From contig CAJQKQ010000064.1 of assembly GCA_905478925.1 (NCBI GenBank), forward strand, positions 1 to 48,658: a DNA stretch of 48,658 nucleotides, written 5' to 3'. This DNA comes from an uncultured Verrucomicrobiales bacterium. Its GTDB lineage: Bacteria > Verrucomicrobiota > Verrucomicrobiia > Verrucomicrobiales > Akkermansiaceae. This document shows, piece after piece, positions 1 to 6,176 of this stretch. The position numbers and the translations under genes were made by a program. The notes beneath the pieces are model-generated. The model saw nothing but the letters and a program-made list of their open reading frames with translations, did no database searches and had not been told where the DNA came from. Each line of letters begins with the position of its first letter. Position 1 is the first letter of the stretch.

Positions 1-2
1 TC

Positions 3-134
3 AACCTCAGACCATTCAGGAACGAACCAAGAGCAGTGAAACGAAGGCCGAAAAACCACCCGCTACTCAACGCCCCACGGCATGAATATGAAGAGGTGTT
101 CCACCGCTCCCGCTACTATCGAAAAAGCGCTTAA
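3..134 (+). pseudogene. IS4-type transposase, C-terminal end only (runs off the left edge)
   Basis: An open frame enters from the left edge and stops at TAA 132-134. Its 43 visible residues include the run EPRAVKRRPKNHPLLNAPRH, which is typical of the extreme C-terminus of IS4-family DDE transposases (the Arg/Lys-rich KRRPK followed by a Leu-Leu-Asn and a Pro-Arg-His). Such enzymes cut and paste their own insertion sequence. Only the tail is visible, so whether the gene upstream is intact cannot be judged. The stop lies 6 bp before a perfect inverted repeat belonging to a different mobile family, so at least two elements were inserted here. Assignment is by remembered family resemblance; fairly sure of transposase, less sure of the exact IS family. 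Confidence 0.65.
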
Positions 135-140
135 CCTCGT

Positions 141-212
141 GCCATTCGGGTCAGGTGCCGCATTTCGCATTACTTGAGAGAATGTTGAAAAGCGGCACCT
201 GACCCGAATGGC
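141..212. mobile_element. 72-bp MITE-like palindrome made of the two ends of a Y1/REP transposase element
   Basis: Perfect 21-bp inverted arms lie at 141-161 and 192-212 (core CAGGTGCCGC / GCGGCACCTG) around a 30-nt centre. The left arm continues into ATTTCGCATT, exactly as at the left end of the transposase element at 2663; the right arm is preceded by GAGAATGTTGAAAAGCG, as at that element's right end near 3908-3924. The unit is therefore what remains if the coding part of such an element is deleted and both ends are kept. It would be mobilised only by a transposase acting in trans. The DNA can fold into a long cruciform or RNA hairpin. Confidence 0.75.
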
Positions 213-270
213 AAACGCCTGCTCCATCGACGCGATGCTCAACGGCGGTGAGTGCGAGGCTTGCCAGTAA
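208..270 (+). pseudogene. Possible severed C-terminal tail of a class I ribonucleotide reductase large subunit
   Basis: The 20-codon frame MANACSIDAMLNGGECEACQ ends in TAA 268-270. It resembles, from memory, the mobile C-terminal tail of some NrdA proteins, which finish with a CxxC pair (here C16 and C19) that re-reduces the active site. The first codons overlap the right arm of the 141-212 palindrome, so nothing coding for the reductase body is directly upstream. Either insertion elements cut the tail from its gene, or this is a chance peptide. The sequence is too short to be certain. Confidence 0.35.
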
Positions 271-281
271 GGAAAAAATTA

Positions 282-310
282 GGAGAAGGGCGCTTCCAGC
301 CCCTTAGCAC
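282..310. repeat. Single arm of a REP-like repeat (second locus at 41573-41657)
   Basis: The 29 bases beginning GGAGAAGGGCGCTTCCAG match, with about five differences, the arm of the long palindrome at 41573-41657 (there GGAGAAGGG, then TTTC, then CCCCTTTGC). Here only one arm is present, lying between the possible NrdA tail and hicA. It looks like a degenerate half of a dispersed palindromic repeat. Confidence 0.5.
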
Positions 311-337
311 AACCCAAGCACATATCCACGATCACCC

Positions 338-541
338 ATGCCCCGCAAGATCCGCGACCTCCTCAAGGATCTTCGCGCGGCAGGGTTTTCCATCGACCGC
401 CAGAAAGGCTCTCACCGCCAGTTCAAGCATCCCGCATTCAAAGGCACCGTCACTCTCAGCGGAGCCGATAACGGGGACGCGAAAACCTACCAAGAACGCC
501 AGATCGCAAAAGCGATTGCCGAGGTGAAAGCAAAAGACTAA
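338..541 (+). CDS. hicA: HicA-family mRNA interferase toxin
   Basis: The 67-residue product has the length and pattern of HicA toxins, small double-stranded-RNA-binding-fold enzymes that cleave mRNA when freed from HicB. The N-terminal helix (RDLLKDLRAAGFSIDRQ) is followed by GSHRQFKHP, whose His26 is the expected catalytic residue, and then by the strand and final helix. The gene lies 9 bp before hicB in the usual toxin-first order, so both are probably co-transcribed and autoregulated by the complex. No strong Shine-Dalgarno is visible before ATG 338; this start was chosen because it gives the standard MPRK-type N-terminus. The setting among mobile debris fits an acquired module. Confidence 0.88.
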   Translation: MPRKIRDLLKDLRAAGFSIDRQKGSHRQFKHPAFKGTVTLSGADNGDAKTYQERQIAKAIAEVKAKD

Positions 542-550
542 GTTACTCCC

Positions 551-790
551 ATGAAACCGGCAGACAACTACCTCCGTATCGTCCAGTGGTCGGACGAGGA
601 CCAGTGCTACATCGGCTACTGTCCTGACCTCTATATCGGCGGTGTCTGCCACGGCGACTCCGAGGAAGAGACCTACTCGGAACTCTGCTCAATCGTCCGC
701 GACGAAATCGAACATCGCTTGGAAAAGGGCGAAAGTCTCCCAAAACCAACGGTCAGAGCCACCAAAGACCTGGACTTCGCCGCCGCATAG
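551..790 (+). CDS. hicB: HicB-family antitoxin
   Basis: This 79-residue protein follows hicA by 9 bp. It carries the partial RNase-H-like HicB fold: a first strand (NYLRIVQWSDEDQCYIGYCP), the typical leading to CPDL and GVCHGDS, then a helix (YSELCSIVRDEIEHRLEKGE) and a Pro-rich end. HicB binds HicA and blocks its active site. No C-terminal helix-turn-helix or ribbon-helix-helix segment is visible, so DNA binding, if any, must be provided in another way; this short form is common. Function in a toxin-antitoxin pair is inferred from the fold and the gene order. Confidence 0.85.
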   Translation: MKPADNYLRIVQWSDEDQCYIGYCPDLYIGGVCHGDSEEETYSELCSIVRDEIEHRLEKGESLPKPTVRATKDLDFAAA

Positions 791-826
791 TAAATCTCTA
801 CGCGTTCGATTCGTGCCTTAGCTGCT

Positions 827-1495
827 TCAGTCCTTGGTTTCGAGAGTCTTCACCTCGGAAAACTCCAATTCCAAATCCAAAGTTAGCTTCCCTATCTCGT
901 CTGTTGCGAACTTTTGGCAGTCTCGGTACAGCGTTTCGATTTTCTGGCGAAGTGATCCCCGGGTGCTTTCAGACCATTCAACGAATTGTCTATAAGGGCT
1001 TTGAAACTGATGGATCCTTTCACGCGCTGAGGTAAGCGACACAACGCATGTTTTCTGATCCGGCCAGATATCGCTCCAATAGGCACAGGCTTTGCATTTG
1101 GTGGCGCAGCGAGTTCCATCGTGAGATAGAAACGACTCCCATCCGTTTTCCGCAAGTGGAAGGAGTTGGTCATCTTGACGTTTCCCGTTGTTGCAGCGCT
1201 TGCAAGCTACTGCGACGTTACCTGGAACGTGCAGTCCGACGCTGACGCGATTCATTCCGTTTAGATGCTCAACCGAAGTACGGTCAGGCTCCAGTTCTCC
1301 ACCGCAATAAAGACAACTTGTTCCAAATGCAGCTAGAACTGATTTCGCATAACGTGGGTCGGTGACCGACATTCCACCAGCTGTGCAAGCCTTACGACTC
1401 ACCTCGTGCAAGAACATGCTCACCAGCTTATTTGCCACATCGGATTTAGACCGTCCAGTGGACCTCCTCAAGGCTGCTGCAACATCGAAACTCAT
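827..1495 (-). CDS. HNH-family nuclease, coupled to an XRE regulator
   Basis: From ATG 1495 the product is 222 residues. A longer frame exists, but this start has AGGAGG six bases upstream and overlaps the regulator's stop as ATGA, so it was chosen. The HNH zinc-finger core is clear: C61-x2-C64 (CLYCGG), SVEHLNG with His77, then VACKRCNNGK with C98-x2-C101 and the Asn. A further Cys-rich stretch (ATKCKACAYWSD) follows. HNH domains cut or nick DNA in restriction, homing and defence enzymes. The N-terminal 55 residues are helical and may bind a partner or DNA. Tight coupling to an XRE protein resembles restriction modules controlled by C-proteins, but no methyltransferase is present. Role in defence is an inference. 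Confidence 0.75.
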   Translation of the reverse strand: MSFDVAAALRRSTGRSKSDVANKLVSMFLHEVSRKACTAGGMSVTDPRYAKSVLAAFGTSCLYCGGELEPDRTSVEHLNGMNRVSVGLHVPGNVAVACKRCNNGKRQDDQLLPLAENGWESFLSHDGTRCATKCKACAYWSDIWPDQKTCVVSLTSARERIHQFQSPYRQFVEWSESTRGSLRQKIETLYRDCQKFATDEIGKLTLDLELEFSEVKTLETKD

Positions 1496-1794
1496 TCCTG
1501 CCTCCTTCCTGGTTTTCTTGGCCCACCGGTGGTCTCCATTCCGAGTAACCACTTCACATCAACTTTTAGAGTTCGTGAAATCGCCGTTAGTTCGAAGTCG
1601 TAAACATGGCGCATTCCAAGTTCGATCTTGGCAATGCCAGCTCGATCAATTGCAACCCCCTGGGCTGCAAGTCTTCCTGATAATTGATCTTGGGTAATCC
1701 CTCCGTCCAAAGCTTTGCGAGCTAACCGAACCTGCGGCCCCACCAAATTCTTCGTAGTATTATCCACCAGTTCAGGCTTCGTGCCATTTGCCAT
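1492..1794 (-). CDS. XRE-family helix-turn-helix transcriptional regulator
   Basis: The 100-residue product carries a Cro/CI-type helix-turn-helix from about residue 20 to 80: the pattern VRLARKAL, then ITQDQLSGRLAAQGVAIDRA, then KIELGMRHVYDFELTAIS. It ends with a basic tail. Its stop overlaps the HNH start by ATGA, so the two are translated together. A perfect 8-bp inverted repeat 30 bp upstream of its start is the obvious operator, suggesting autorepression and perhaps control of the divergent gene at 1884. It probably keeps the downstream nuclease in check; that role is inferred from context. Confidence 0.8.
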   Translation of the reverse strand: MANGTKPELVDNTTKNLVGPQVRLARKALDGGITQDQLSGRLAAQGVAIDRAGIAKIELGMRHVYDFELTAISRTLKVDVKWLLGMETTGGPRKPGRRQE

Positions 1795-1823
1795 GGACGG
1801 ACGCTAGCAACGGCAGTGCTCTA

Positions 1824-1846
1824 GAATGTTCGAAAATAGAACATTC
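1824..1846. promoter_or_regulatory. Palindromic operator between the XRE gene and the divergent gene
   Basis: GAATGTTC and GAACATTC form a perfect 8-bp inverted repeat separated by 7 bp, in an A/T-rich 89-bp gap between two divergent starts (1794 minus, 1884 plus). This is the size and placement expected of an XRE-family operator. Binding by the adjacent regulator is inferred. Confidence 0.65.
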
Positions 1847-1883
1847 GAGTTGATTTTTTTCTTTGCTCCGAAATCATACCCCT

Positions 1884-2429
1884 ATGTCAGCAGGCGCTTC
1901 TAAAAAATTCATCGTCAGTGGACGGATTCCCGGAGACGACGACGATACTCTCGCCGAAGTCTCAGTCGAGATTGACGAAACGCCGGTAAATGTGTTCATC
2001 GAAAGAATTCTCTACGATGGAAATATCCCGGCTGATTGGAAGTTTCGGCAACCCAATAAATTGGAAAACCATTATGGCGAATGGGCATATATCCAAAATG
2101 TTATAGAGTTGCCAAATGTTATAGGGAAGGAATGTAGACTAAAAGAAATACTTTTAGAATTTGCCAATATCCCTCCACATAATCCAGCTAGATTCGAGAC
2201 TATTGATGGCCTAGATAGCCCTCGTTGCACCAATGCCATGAGGGTGGCTTTAGCGAGAACCGCCCTCAAAAAATTCCAGAATTCAAGCAGAACGAATGAC
2301 GAGTTGGATATTGTTGTAGCAGACCTCATCGGCAATCTTCTCCATTTGGTTCATGCTTCAGGCCACGATCCAGCATCGATAACCAGATCGGCATTGGAGC
2401 ATTTTTTCGCCGAAGCGGGTGGGGGGTGA
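1884..2429 (+). CDS. Hypothetical protein divergent from the XRE-HNH pair
   Basis: I do not recognise this 181-residue protein. ATG 1884 (MSAGASKKFIVSGR) is preferred over an ATG seven codons upstream because it leaves the leader free and gives a natural N-terminus. The first 70 residues look like a beta-rich acidic domain (GDDDDTLAEVSVEIDETPVNVF); the rest is helical (LKEILLEFANI, MRVALARTALKKF, DLIGNLLHLVHASG). There is no signal peptide or membrane segment. The coding sequence is visibly richer in A and T than the rest of the window, which suggests recent transfer. It shares a putative operator region with the XRE gene and could be an immunity or partner protein of the HNH nuclease; that is speculation. 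Confidence 0.6.
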   Translation: MSAGASKKFIVSGRIPGDDDDTLAEVSVEIDETPVNVFIERILYDGNIPADWKFRQPNKLENHYGEWAYIQNVIELPNVIGKECRLKEILLEFANIPPHNPARFETIDGLDSPRCTNAMRVALARTALKKFQNSSRTNDELDIVVADLIGNLLHLVHASGHDPASITRSALEHFFAEAGGG

Positions 2430-2902
2430 CCATTTCTAATCACTAAATAGTGGAGCAAAGTGGCTAGCTATCCGTGGATAGAATTAGAAGAAATGGTATG
2501 GAATAGATTTAATTTCATACAGCTCGAGCCCGGAAAACCTTAACGAATCCGTCGCGCGGCGCGTTGAAGAACGAATTTTTTTGAAGCTTTGGCGCATGTG
2601 GAATTTGACCGCCATGCCTGTGAGACGCTTCGCCAGAACCGTAATTGGGGTCATAATTGGTACCAGGTGCCGCATTTCGCATTCTTCTTGATTCCATGGA
2701 TTCGATCGGAGAGGTTTGGCATATGCCGAGAGCATTGCGACATCAGTATCCGGAGGCGGTCTATCACGTCATGGCACGGGGCGATGGCGGCAAGGCGATT
2801 TTCGAAGAGGATGCGGACGGGAAGGCGTTTCTTTTCAGGCTCGGACAGGTTTGCGCGAGCCACGGGTGGCGAGTTCACGCTTGGGTGCTGATGAAGAATC
2901 AC

Positions 2903-2938
2903 CCAGCCTTCGCGTAAAGCTACGGCGGGCAAGTTTTT
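2903..2938. repeat. 36-bp palindromic repeat inserted in the HUH motif codons
   Basis: The segment CCAGCCTTCGCGTAAAGC, then TACGGCGGGCAAG and a T run, replaces three bases between the two His codons of the transposase HUH motif. Its net length change is +33, which keeps frame, but it contributes a TAA. Similar wording (CTTCGC, AGCT, CG, CGCCC) occurs near 8912-8938 and 47594-47610, so it seems to be one member of a dispersed family. Confidence 0.5.
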
Positions 2939-3008
2939 CATTTACTGCTAGAGACACCGGAACCGAATCTTGTGACGGGAATGAAGTATTTACTCGGCAC
3001 TTTTTGTC

Positions 3009-3081
3009 CTCGCTCCGCTCATACCAAGCGAAGTGTTCGTGCCTCCTCCGGCACTCTGGTAGGATTGGCAGCATAGCTGCC
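3009..3081 (+). repeat. Structured repeat, copy A (TCCTCC-loop family)
   Basis: The copy starts with CTCGCTCCGCTC (3009-3020), then a small stem CGAA-GTG-TTCG (3029-3039), then GTGCC-TCCTCC-GGCAC (3039-3054), then GGCAGC-ATA-GCTGCC (3067-3081). It lies inside a transposase gene, between the codons for GTF and QGWN. The in-frame TAG of the interrupted gene falls in the ATA-G region of the last hairpin. Three other copies (3136, 5122, 6977) have different stem bases but keep the TCCTCC loop. Confidence 0.7.
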
Positions 3082-3135
3082 GTGCTTTGCCAGGGATGGA
3101 ACGCGCGGAGGTCACGGAGAGGACATGTTTTTGCT

Positions 3136-3212
3136 CTCGCTCCGCTCACGCCATGAAATTTGGTCACACCTCCTCCGGTGTTCCGTTAGTTTAGGTGGCT
3201 GTCATTACAGCC
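3136..3212 (+). repeat. Structured repeat, copy B (TCCTCC-loop family)
   Basis: CTCGCTCCGCTC (3136-3147) is followed by ACACC-TCCTCC-GGTGT (3166-3181) and GGCTGT-CATT-ACAGCC (3197-3212). Stem bases differ from copy A at several paired positions, yet pairing is kept. This copy separates the codons for GHVF from QGRYKS in the same transposase gene, 127 bp after copy A. Confidence 0.7.
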
Positions 3213-3934
3213 GGATCATCCAAGGGCGTTACAAATCGATTCCGGTGAGTGCGGCGACGGAGAGCCCGTATTACTTCCGCATCGCGGCGGACTACATCCA
3301 TCTCAATCCGGCCAGGGCAAAGCTTGCGGGTGGGAAGCGCGGATCACTCAGCTCCTACAAGTGGAGCAGTCTCCCGGACTACGCGAGGGGCAAGGGACCC
3401 GACTGGCTGGTCACAGACCGGTTGCTGGGAGCATTCGAGCTATCGAAAGATGGCAGGGGGAGAAGGGCATATGTTGCATGGCTGGAGAAGCGCGCGGCGA
3501 ATGACGGCGGGAAGGTGGATGAGGCCGCGATGAAGGCGTTGAAGCGGGGCTGGTATCTTGGCGAGCCGACGTTCGCGGACAAGCTTCTGGCGATGGTGGT
3601 AAGGAAGAGTCCTGGAAAGAGGGGATGGGACGCAGTCGAACGTTTCCACGACGAGGCGGAGGCCGAGAGACTGGCGGTGCGTGCGCTTGCGACCTTGGGT
3701 CTGCCCCCGGAACGGAAGGGCCTGGCGAAAATCAGGAAGGGCGACGAGAACAAGGTGCTTATCGCGGCATTGCTGAGAGAACGGACTTCGGTTGGCAACG
3801 GATGGCTCGCCAAACGGCTGGAAATGGGACATCCCGGATCGGTGAGCCGCTTGGTCGGTGAATTTCGGAAAGACACCAAACGCATGAGGGAGCTTGGGAA
3901 ACTTAAGAGAATGTTGAAAAGCGACACCTGACCC

Positions 3935-4469
3935 TATTTACAAAATACATGGCATTCTGATCATAAGAGATGTTCTTCTCGATATGCTTAAGCGTACTCG
4001 GAAAGGTCTCGTCGTGCATACCCTGACCTTTCTTCCAGTCACAGCCAATGGCGATCCACCCCAAGGAATCACAGCCTTTTCTCACGTGATTGAGCAACGG
4101 CTTGCTATCACCTCCGCTGTTGAAGAGGAACAACAGAGGCGGTTGGCTCCCATCCTTGTATGAGGACGGGTAATAAACATGGTAAGTCATCTGGGGACTT
4201 CCGTCGGAAAGCATCTCCACGGTACTCCCCGCTTTCGCTGAACCGTTTCCGGGTTCGTCCGCGGTGCCTTCGTCACCACCCTCCGCATCCTGTTCCTTTA
4301 GCCATTCACGGTCTGCCTCACTCAGTTTTTCGACAGAGATCGAGTGGGTCTTGCCGTCGGATTTCCGGATCCGGATCATTTCGTTCTCAGCGTCGTAGGA
4401 AACCAACTCGGCCTCGATCCTACGACTGTTGACATCCGTCCAAGTGCGGGTCTCGGCATGGCAGGTCAC
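3935..4469 (-). pseudogene. Secreted SLA1-homology-domain (SHD1) / alpha-beta hydrolase-like protein, C-terminus cut off by the transposase element
   Basis: From GTG 4469 the frame gives TRTWTDVNSRRIEAELVSYD, the opening of an SHD1 domain as found in many planctomycete and verrucomicrobial secreted proteins, ending near RKSDGKTHSISVEKLSEADREWL. An acidic linker follows, then an esterase-like start (PPLLFLFNSGGDSKPLLNHV and GWIAIGCDWKKGQ). The natural sequence stops about 3935; the last dozen codons of the open frame derive from the mobile element. Upstream of GTG the same frame encodes a hydrophobic run (FAILLVAQVTCHA) that looks like a signal peptide, but no ATG/GTG/TTG precedes it, so the true start is unclear. 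The catalytic triad region is largely missing, so the gene is almost certainly dead. Confidence 0.65.
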
Positions 4470-4529
4470 CTGTGCGACGAGAAGAATGGCAAAGCAATGG
4501 AAAATCGGGCGGATAATAAAAATTCTTAA

Positions 4530-4868
4530 CCACGATTCTCTATCCTGTCACTTCGAAAAATCAATGAAAAGCAATAGAGTTCAATATCTGCCGAGTAGGT
4601 CTCGGTAAGCCCGACTCATGACGCGAGCGAGATCAAGCCCATTAGAAAGGATTCATGTGATAAATCTTATAACCATTCGGTTCAGTCACCGCTATGTAAC
4701 ATTTCTGCTTAATACATGGTTGTGGGCAGATGCTTTATCACAACATTTTTCCCGAGAAGACCTTTCGGTGAGTCGGCCAACTATCAACCGTCTGAAATGG
4801 GTCTGAAAGGGGGCGGTCCTTGAAATGCGGCGTTGATGGCGACGACTGGTTGGTTCAGCTTGGAGGGA
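4530..4868. other. Intergenic debris of mobile-element ends
   Basis: No convincing gene is present. At 4673-4702 the wording CCATTCGGTTCAGTCACCGC is a diverged copy of the palindrome arm at 141. At 4726-4797 lies a longer repeat shared with 6041-6117. The segment therefore looks like eroded ends of Y1-type elements in front of the second transposase remnant. Confidence 0.5.
4726..4797. repeat. Diverged direct repeat (partner at 6041-6117)
   Basis: Both copies contain ACATTTTT, then CCCGAGAAGACCTTTCGGTG, then ATCAACCG, preceded by a form of GCAGGTGCTT. CCGA and TCGG in the centre can pair as a small hairpin. The start resembles the reversed right end of the transposase element (CAGGTGTCGC then TCAACATTC). 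The pair brackets the second transposase remnant and the CAP lipoprotein gene. Confidence 0.55.
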
Positions 4869-5455
4869 ATGGCGAGGCCGCTGCAATATCAGGCATCCGG
4901 TGCGATATGCCACGTGATGAGCCGGGGAGAGGGCGGGAAGGATGTCTTTGAGGGCGTCGAGGATAGGGAGGCTTGGCTGGAGTGGCTCGGGCAGGTTTGC
5001 GAGAAGCACGGTTGGCGAGTCCACGCCTGTGTGCAGATGGGCAACCATTATCATCTACTGTTGGAAACACCGCAGCCGAATCTTGTCGTGGGGATGAAGT
5101 GGTTCGTTGGCGTCTATTGTCCTCGCTCCGCTCCTAGCATGAGTCTAGGTCGCGCCTCCTCCGGCGCTCCATCAGCCAGGGCAGCATAGCTGCTGGATCA
5201 TTCCCAAGGCTGGAACTTGAGGCGAAAGCGGAGAGGGCATGTGTTTCCTAGCTGGAGGCTCGGGCGAGGGAGGACGGTGGCAAGATCAGTGAGGAAGCTG
5301 AAGCGGAATTGCGGAAGGGTGATGAGAGGAAGGTTCTGCTAGCCGCGCTGCTGAGACGAAGGACGTCGGTGGGATTGAAATGGGTTTCGGAAAAGCTGGT
5401 AACGGGGTATCCGGGAGCGGTGAGTCGTCTGATCGGAGAGATGTTGACGACTTAG
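4869..5455 (+). pseudogene. Second REP-associated Y1 transposase, heavily deleted remnant
   Basis: From ATG 4869 (MARPLQYQASGAICHVMSRG) the frame encodes an intact HUH region, MGNHYHLLLETPQPN, and reaches GVYC. There copy C of the structured repeat is inserted at the same codon position as copy A in the first transposase gene, ending the frame at a TAG. After the insert the frame resumes with QGWNLRRKRRGHVF, then a large deletion jumps to the C-terminal part (EDGGKISEEAEAELRKGDERK, then TSVGLKWVSEKLVTGYPGAV) and a stop at 5453-5455. Most of the central third is missing. The ATG of the next open frame follows directly. Confidence 0.78.
5122..5193 (+). repeat. Structured repeat, copy C (TCCTCC-loop family)
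   Basis: CTCGCTCCGCTC (5122-5133) is followed by CCTAG/CTAGG (5133-5149, overlapping by one base), GCGCC-TCCTCC-GGCGC (5152-5167) and GCAGC-ATA-GCTGC (5181-5193). The position in the transposase frame is the same as for copy A, and the last hairpin again supplies the in-frame TAG. The copy is in frame with the codons that follow it. Confidence 0.7.
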
Positions 5456-5479
5456 ATGAAATTGGATAATGTATTTTTC

Positions 5480-5998
5480 ATGAAAAGATATATCTTGTTC
5501 CCGCTTCTGCTCCTGGCCTCATGTCTCTTGGTCTCCTGTGGAGGTTCACCAAGCAAGGAGTTATTCCCAGCTCAGCCTCTCACAGGAGCTGAAACCTCGC
5601 TCTATAACGAGATTAATAAGGTCCGTTCCGATGCTGGCAAAAAAGCGATCAAGCGCTCATCGAAGCTTGATGCTCTCGCTGCAAGCGAAAGTGCCCGCCT
5701 TGTTGCCAATGCAGGTAGCAAGCCGGACGCCACGGCTCTCCGCAAAAGGGCGGGATATGGAGGGGCTACAGTTCTCGTGGGATCTCTGAGGGATCGCGGG
5801 CCGGAAACTGGAGCCATCTATCCATCCCACTGGATGAAGAGCGAGCAGCAGAAAGGATACCTCCTCGGCGACTGGTATCGCATTGGCGTAGGAACTGCTA
5901 AATCGAAAACAGGGGATCTCGTGAGCATCGTGATCTTTGGAAATGCCGGCGAGACATCGTTGATGACGCCGATGATCTTGAGGGGGAAAAAGTTTTGA
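5480..5998 (+). CDS. CAP-domain (SCP/PR1-like) lipoprotein
   Basis: Starting at ATG 5480 (MKRYILFPLLLLASC) gives 172 residues with a lipoprotein signal; the lipobox is most likely LVSC at Cys20, followed by GG, with LASC at Cys15 as an alternative. The mature part has the CAP pattern: ETSLYNEINKVRSDAGKKAI, then LDALAASESARLVANAG, a WM helix and GDWYRIGVGTAKS with a closing strand LVSIVIFG. CAP proteins are secreted or surface-bound and have varied, often unclear, roles. The canonical His residues of venom-type CAP proteins are not evident. An ATG 24 bp upstream exists but would extend the N-region before the basic start. The gene sits between two copies of a diverged repeat. Confidence 0.75.
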   Translation: MKRYILFPLLLLASCLLVSCGGSPSKELFPAQPLTGAETSLYNEINKVRSDAGKKAIKRSSKLDALAASESARLVANAGSKPDATALRKRAGYGGATVLVGSLRDRGPETGAIYPSHWMKSEQQKGYLLGDWYRIGVGTAKSKTGDLVSIVIFGNAGETSLMTPMILRGKKF

Positions 5999-6040
5999 AT
6001 GCCTAGAAATCTCCACTCCTCCAGAGCATATTGGTTGGGA

Positions 6041-6117
6041 GCAGGTGCTTCATTATAACATTTTTTGCCCGAGAAGACCTTTCGGTGAAAAGGCAACGAT
6101 CAACCGCCAGAGCAAAT
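6041..6117. repeat. Diverged direct repeat (partner at 4726-4797)
   Basis: This begins GCAGGTGCTTCATTATAACA and contains CCCGAGAAGACCTTTCGGTG as in the partner. Its first part resembles a reversed end of the Y1 element. It lies between the CAP lipoprotein gene and engB. Confidence 0.55.
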
Positions 6118-6176
6118 TCCTAGCATTTAAGCGAAGGCCATGCTCTTCCAAACTGGGCGCCGATTGAACGGGCTCG

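Larger units (their letters stand above)
2663..3931 (+). mobile_element. REP-associated Y1 (IS200-like) transposase element, decayed
   Basis: The element begins with CCAGGTGCCGCATTTCGC and ends with GAATGTTGAAAAGCGACACC, near-complementary ends that match the 141-212 palindrome. Between them lies a Y1 transposase gene broken by three repeat insertions. The right end interrupts a minus-strand hydrolase gene whose sequence becomes coherent immediately after 3934. The 230 bp before the left end (2430-2662) hold no gene that I can support. The transposase stop codon TGA 3929-3931 lies inside the terminal repeat. Confidence 0.7.
2723..3931 (+). pseudogene. REP-associated tyrosine (Y1) transposase, broken by three inserted repeats
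   Basis: The N-terminal part from ATG 2723 (MPRALRHQYPEAVYHVMARG) is the classic start of a REP-associated Y1 transposase, a HUH single-strand DNA enzyme related to IS200/IS605 TnpA. It continues to the HUH motif, expected as NHYHLLLETP, but 36 bp are inserted after the first His (2903-2938) and bring an in-frame TAA. A second insert (about 3005-3092) splits GTF from QGWNARR, and a third (about 3131-3218) splits RRGHVF from QGRYKS. The C-terminal 240 codons read on normally (AADYIHLNPARAKL, then RKGDENKVLIAALLRERTS) to TGA 3929. Without the inserts it would be roughly 330 residues. It cannot be active unless the inserts are bypassed. Confidence 0.8.
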
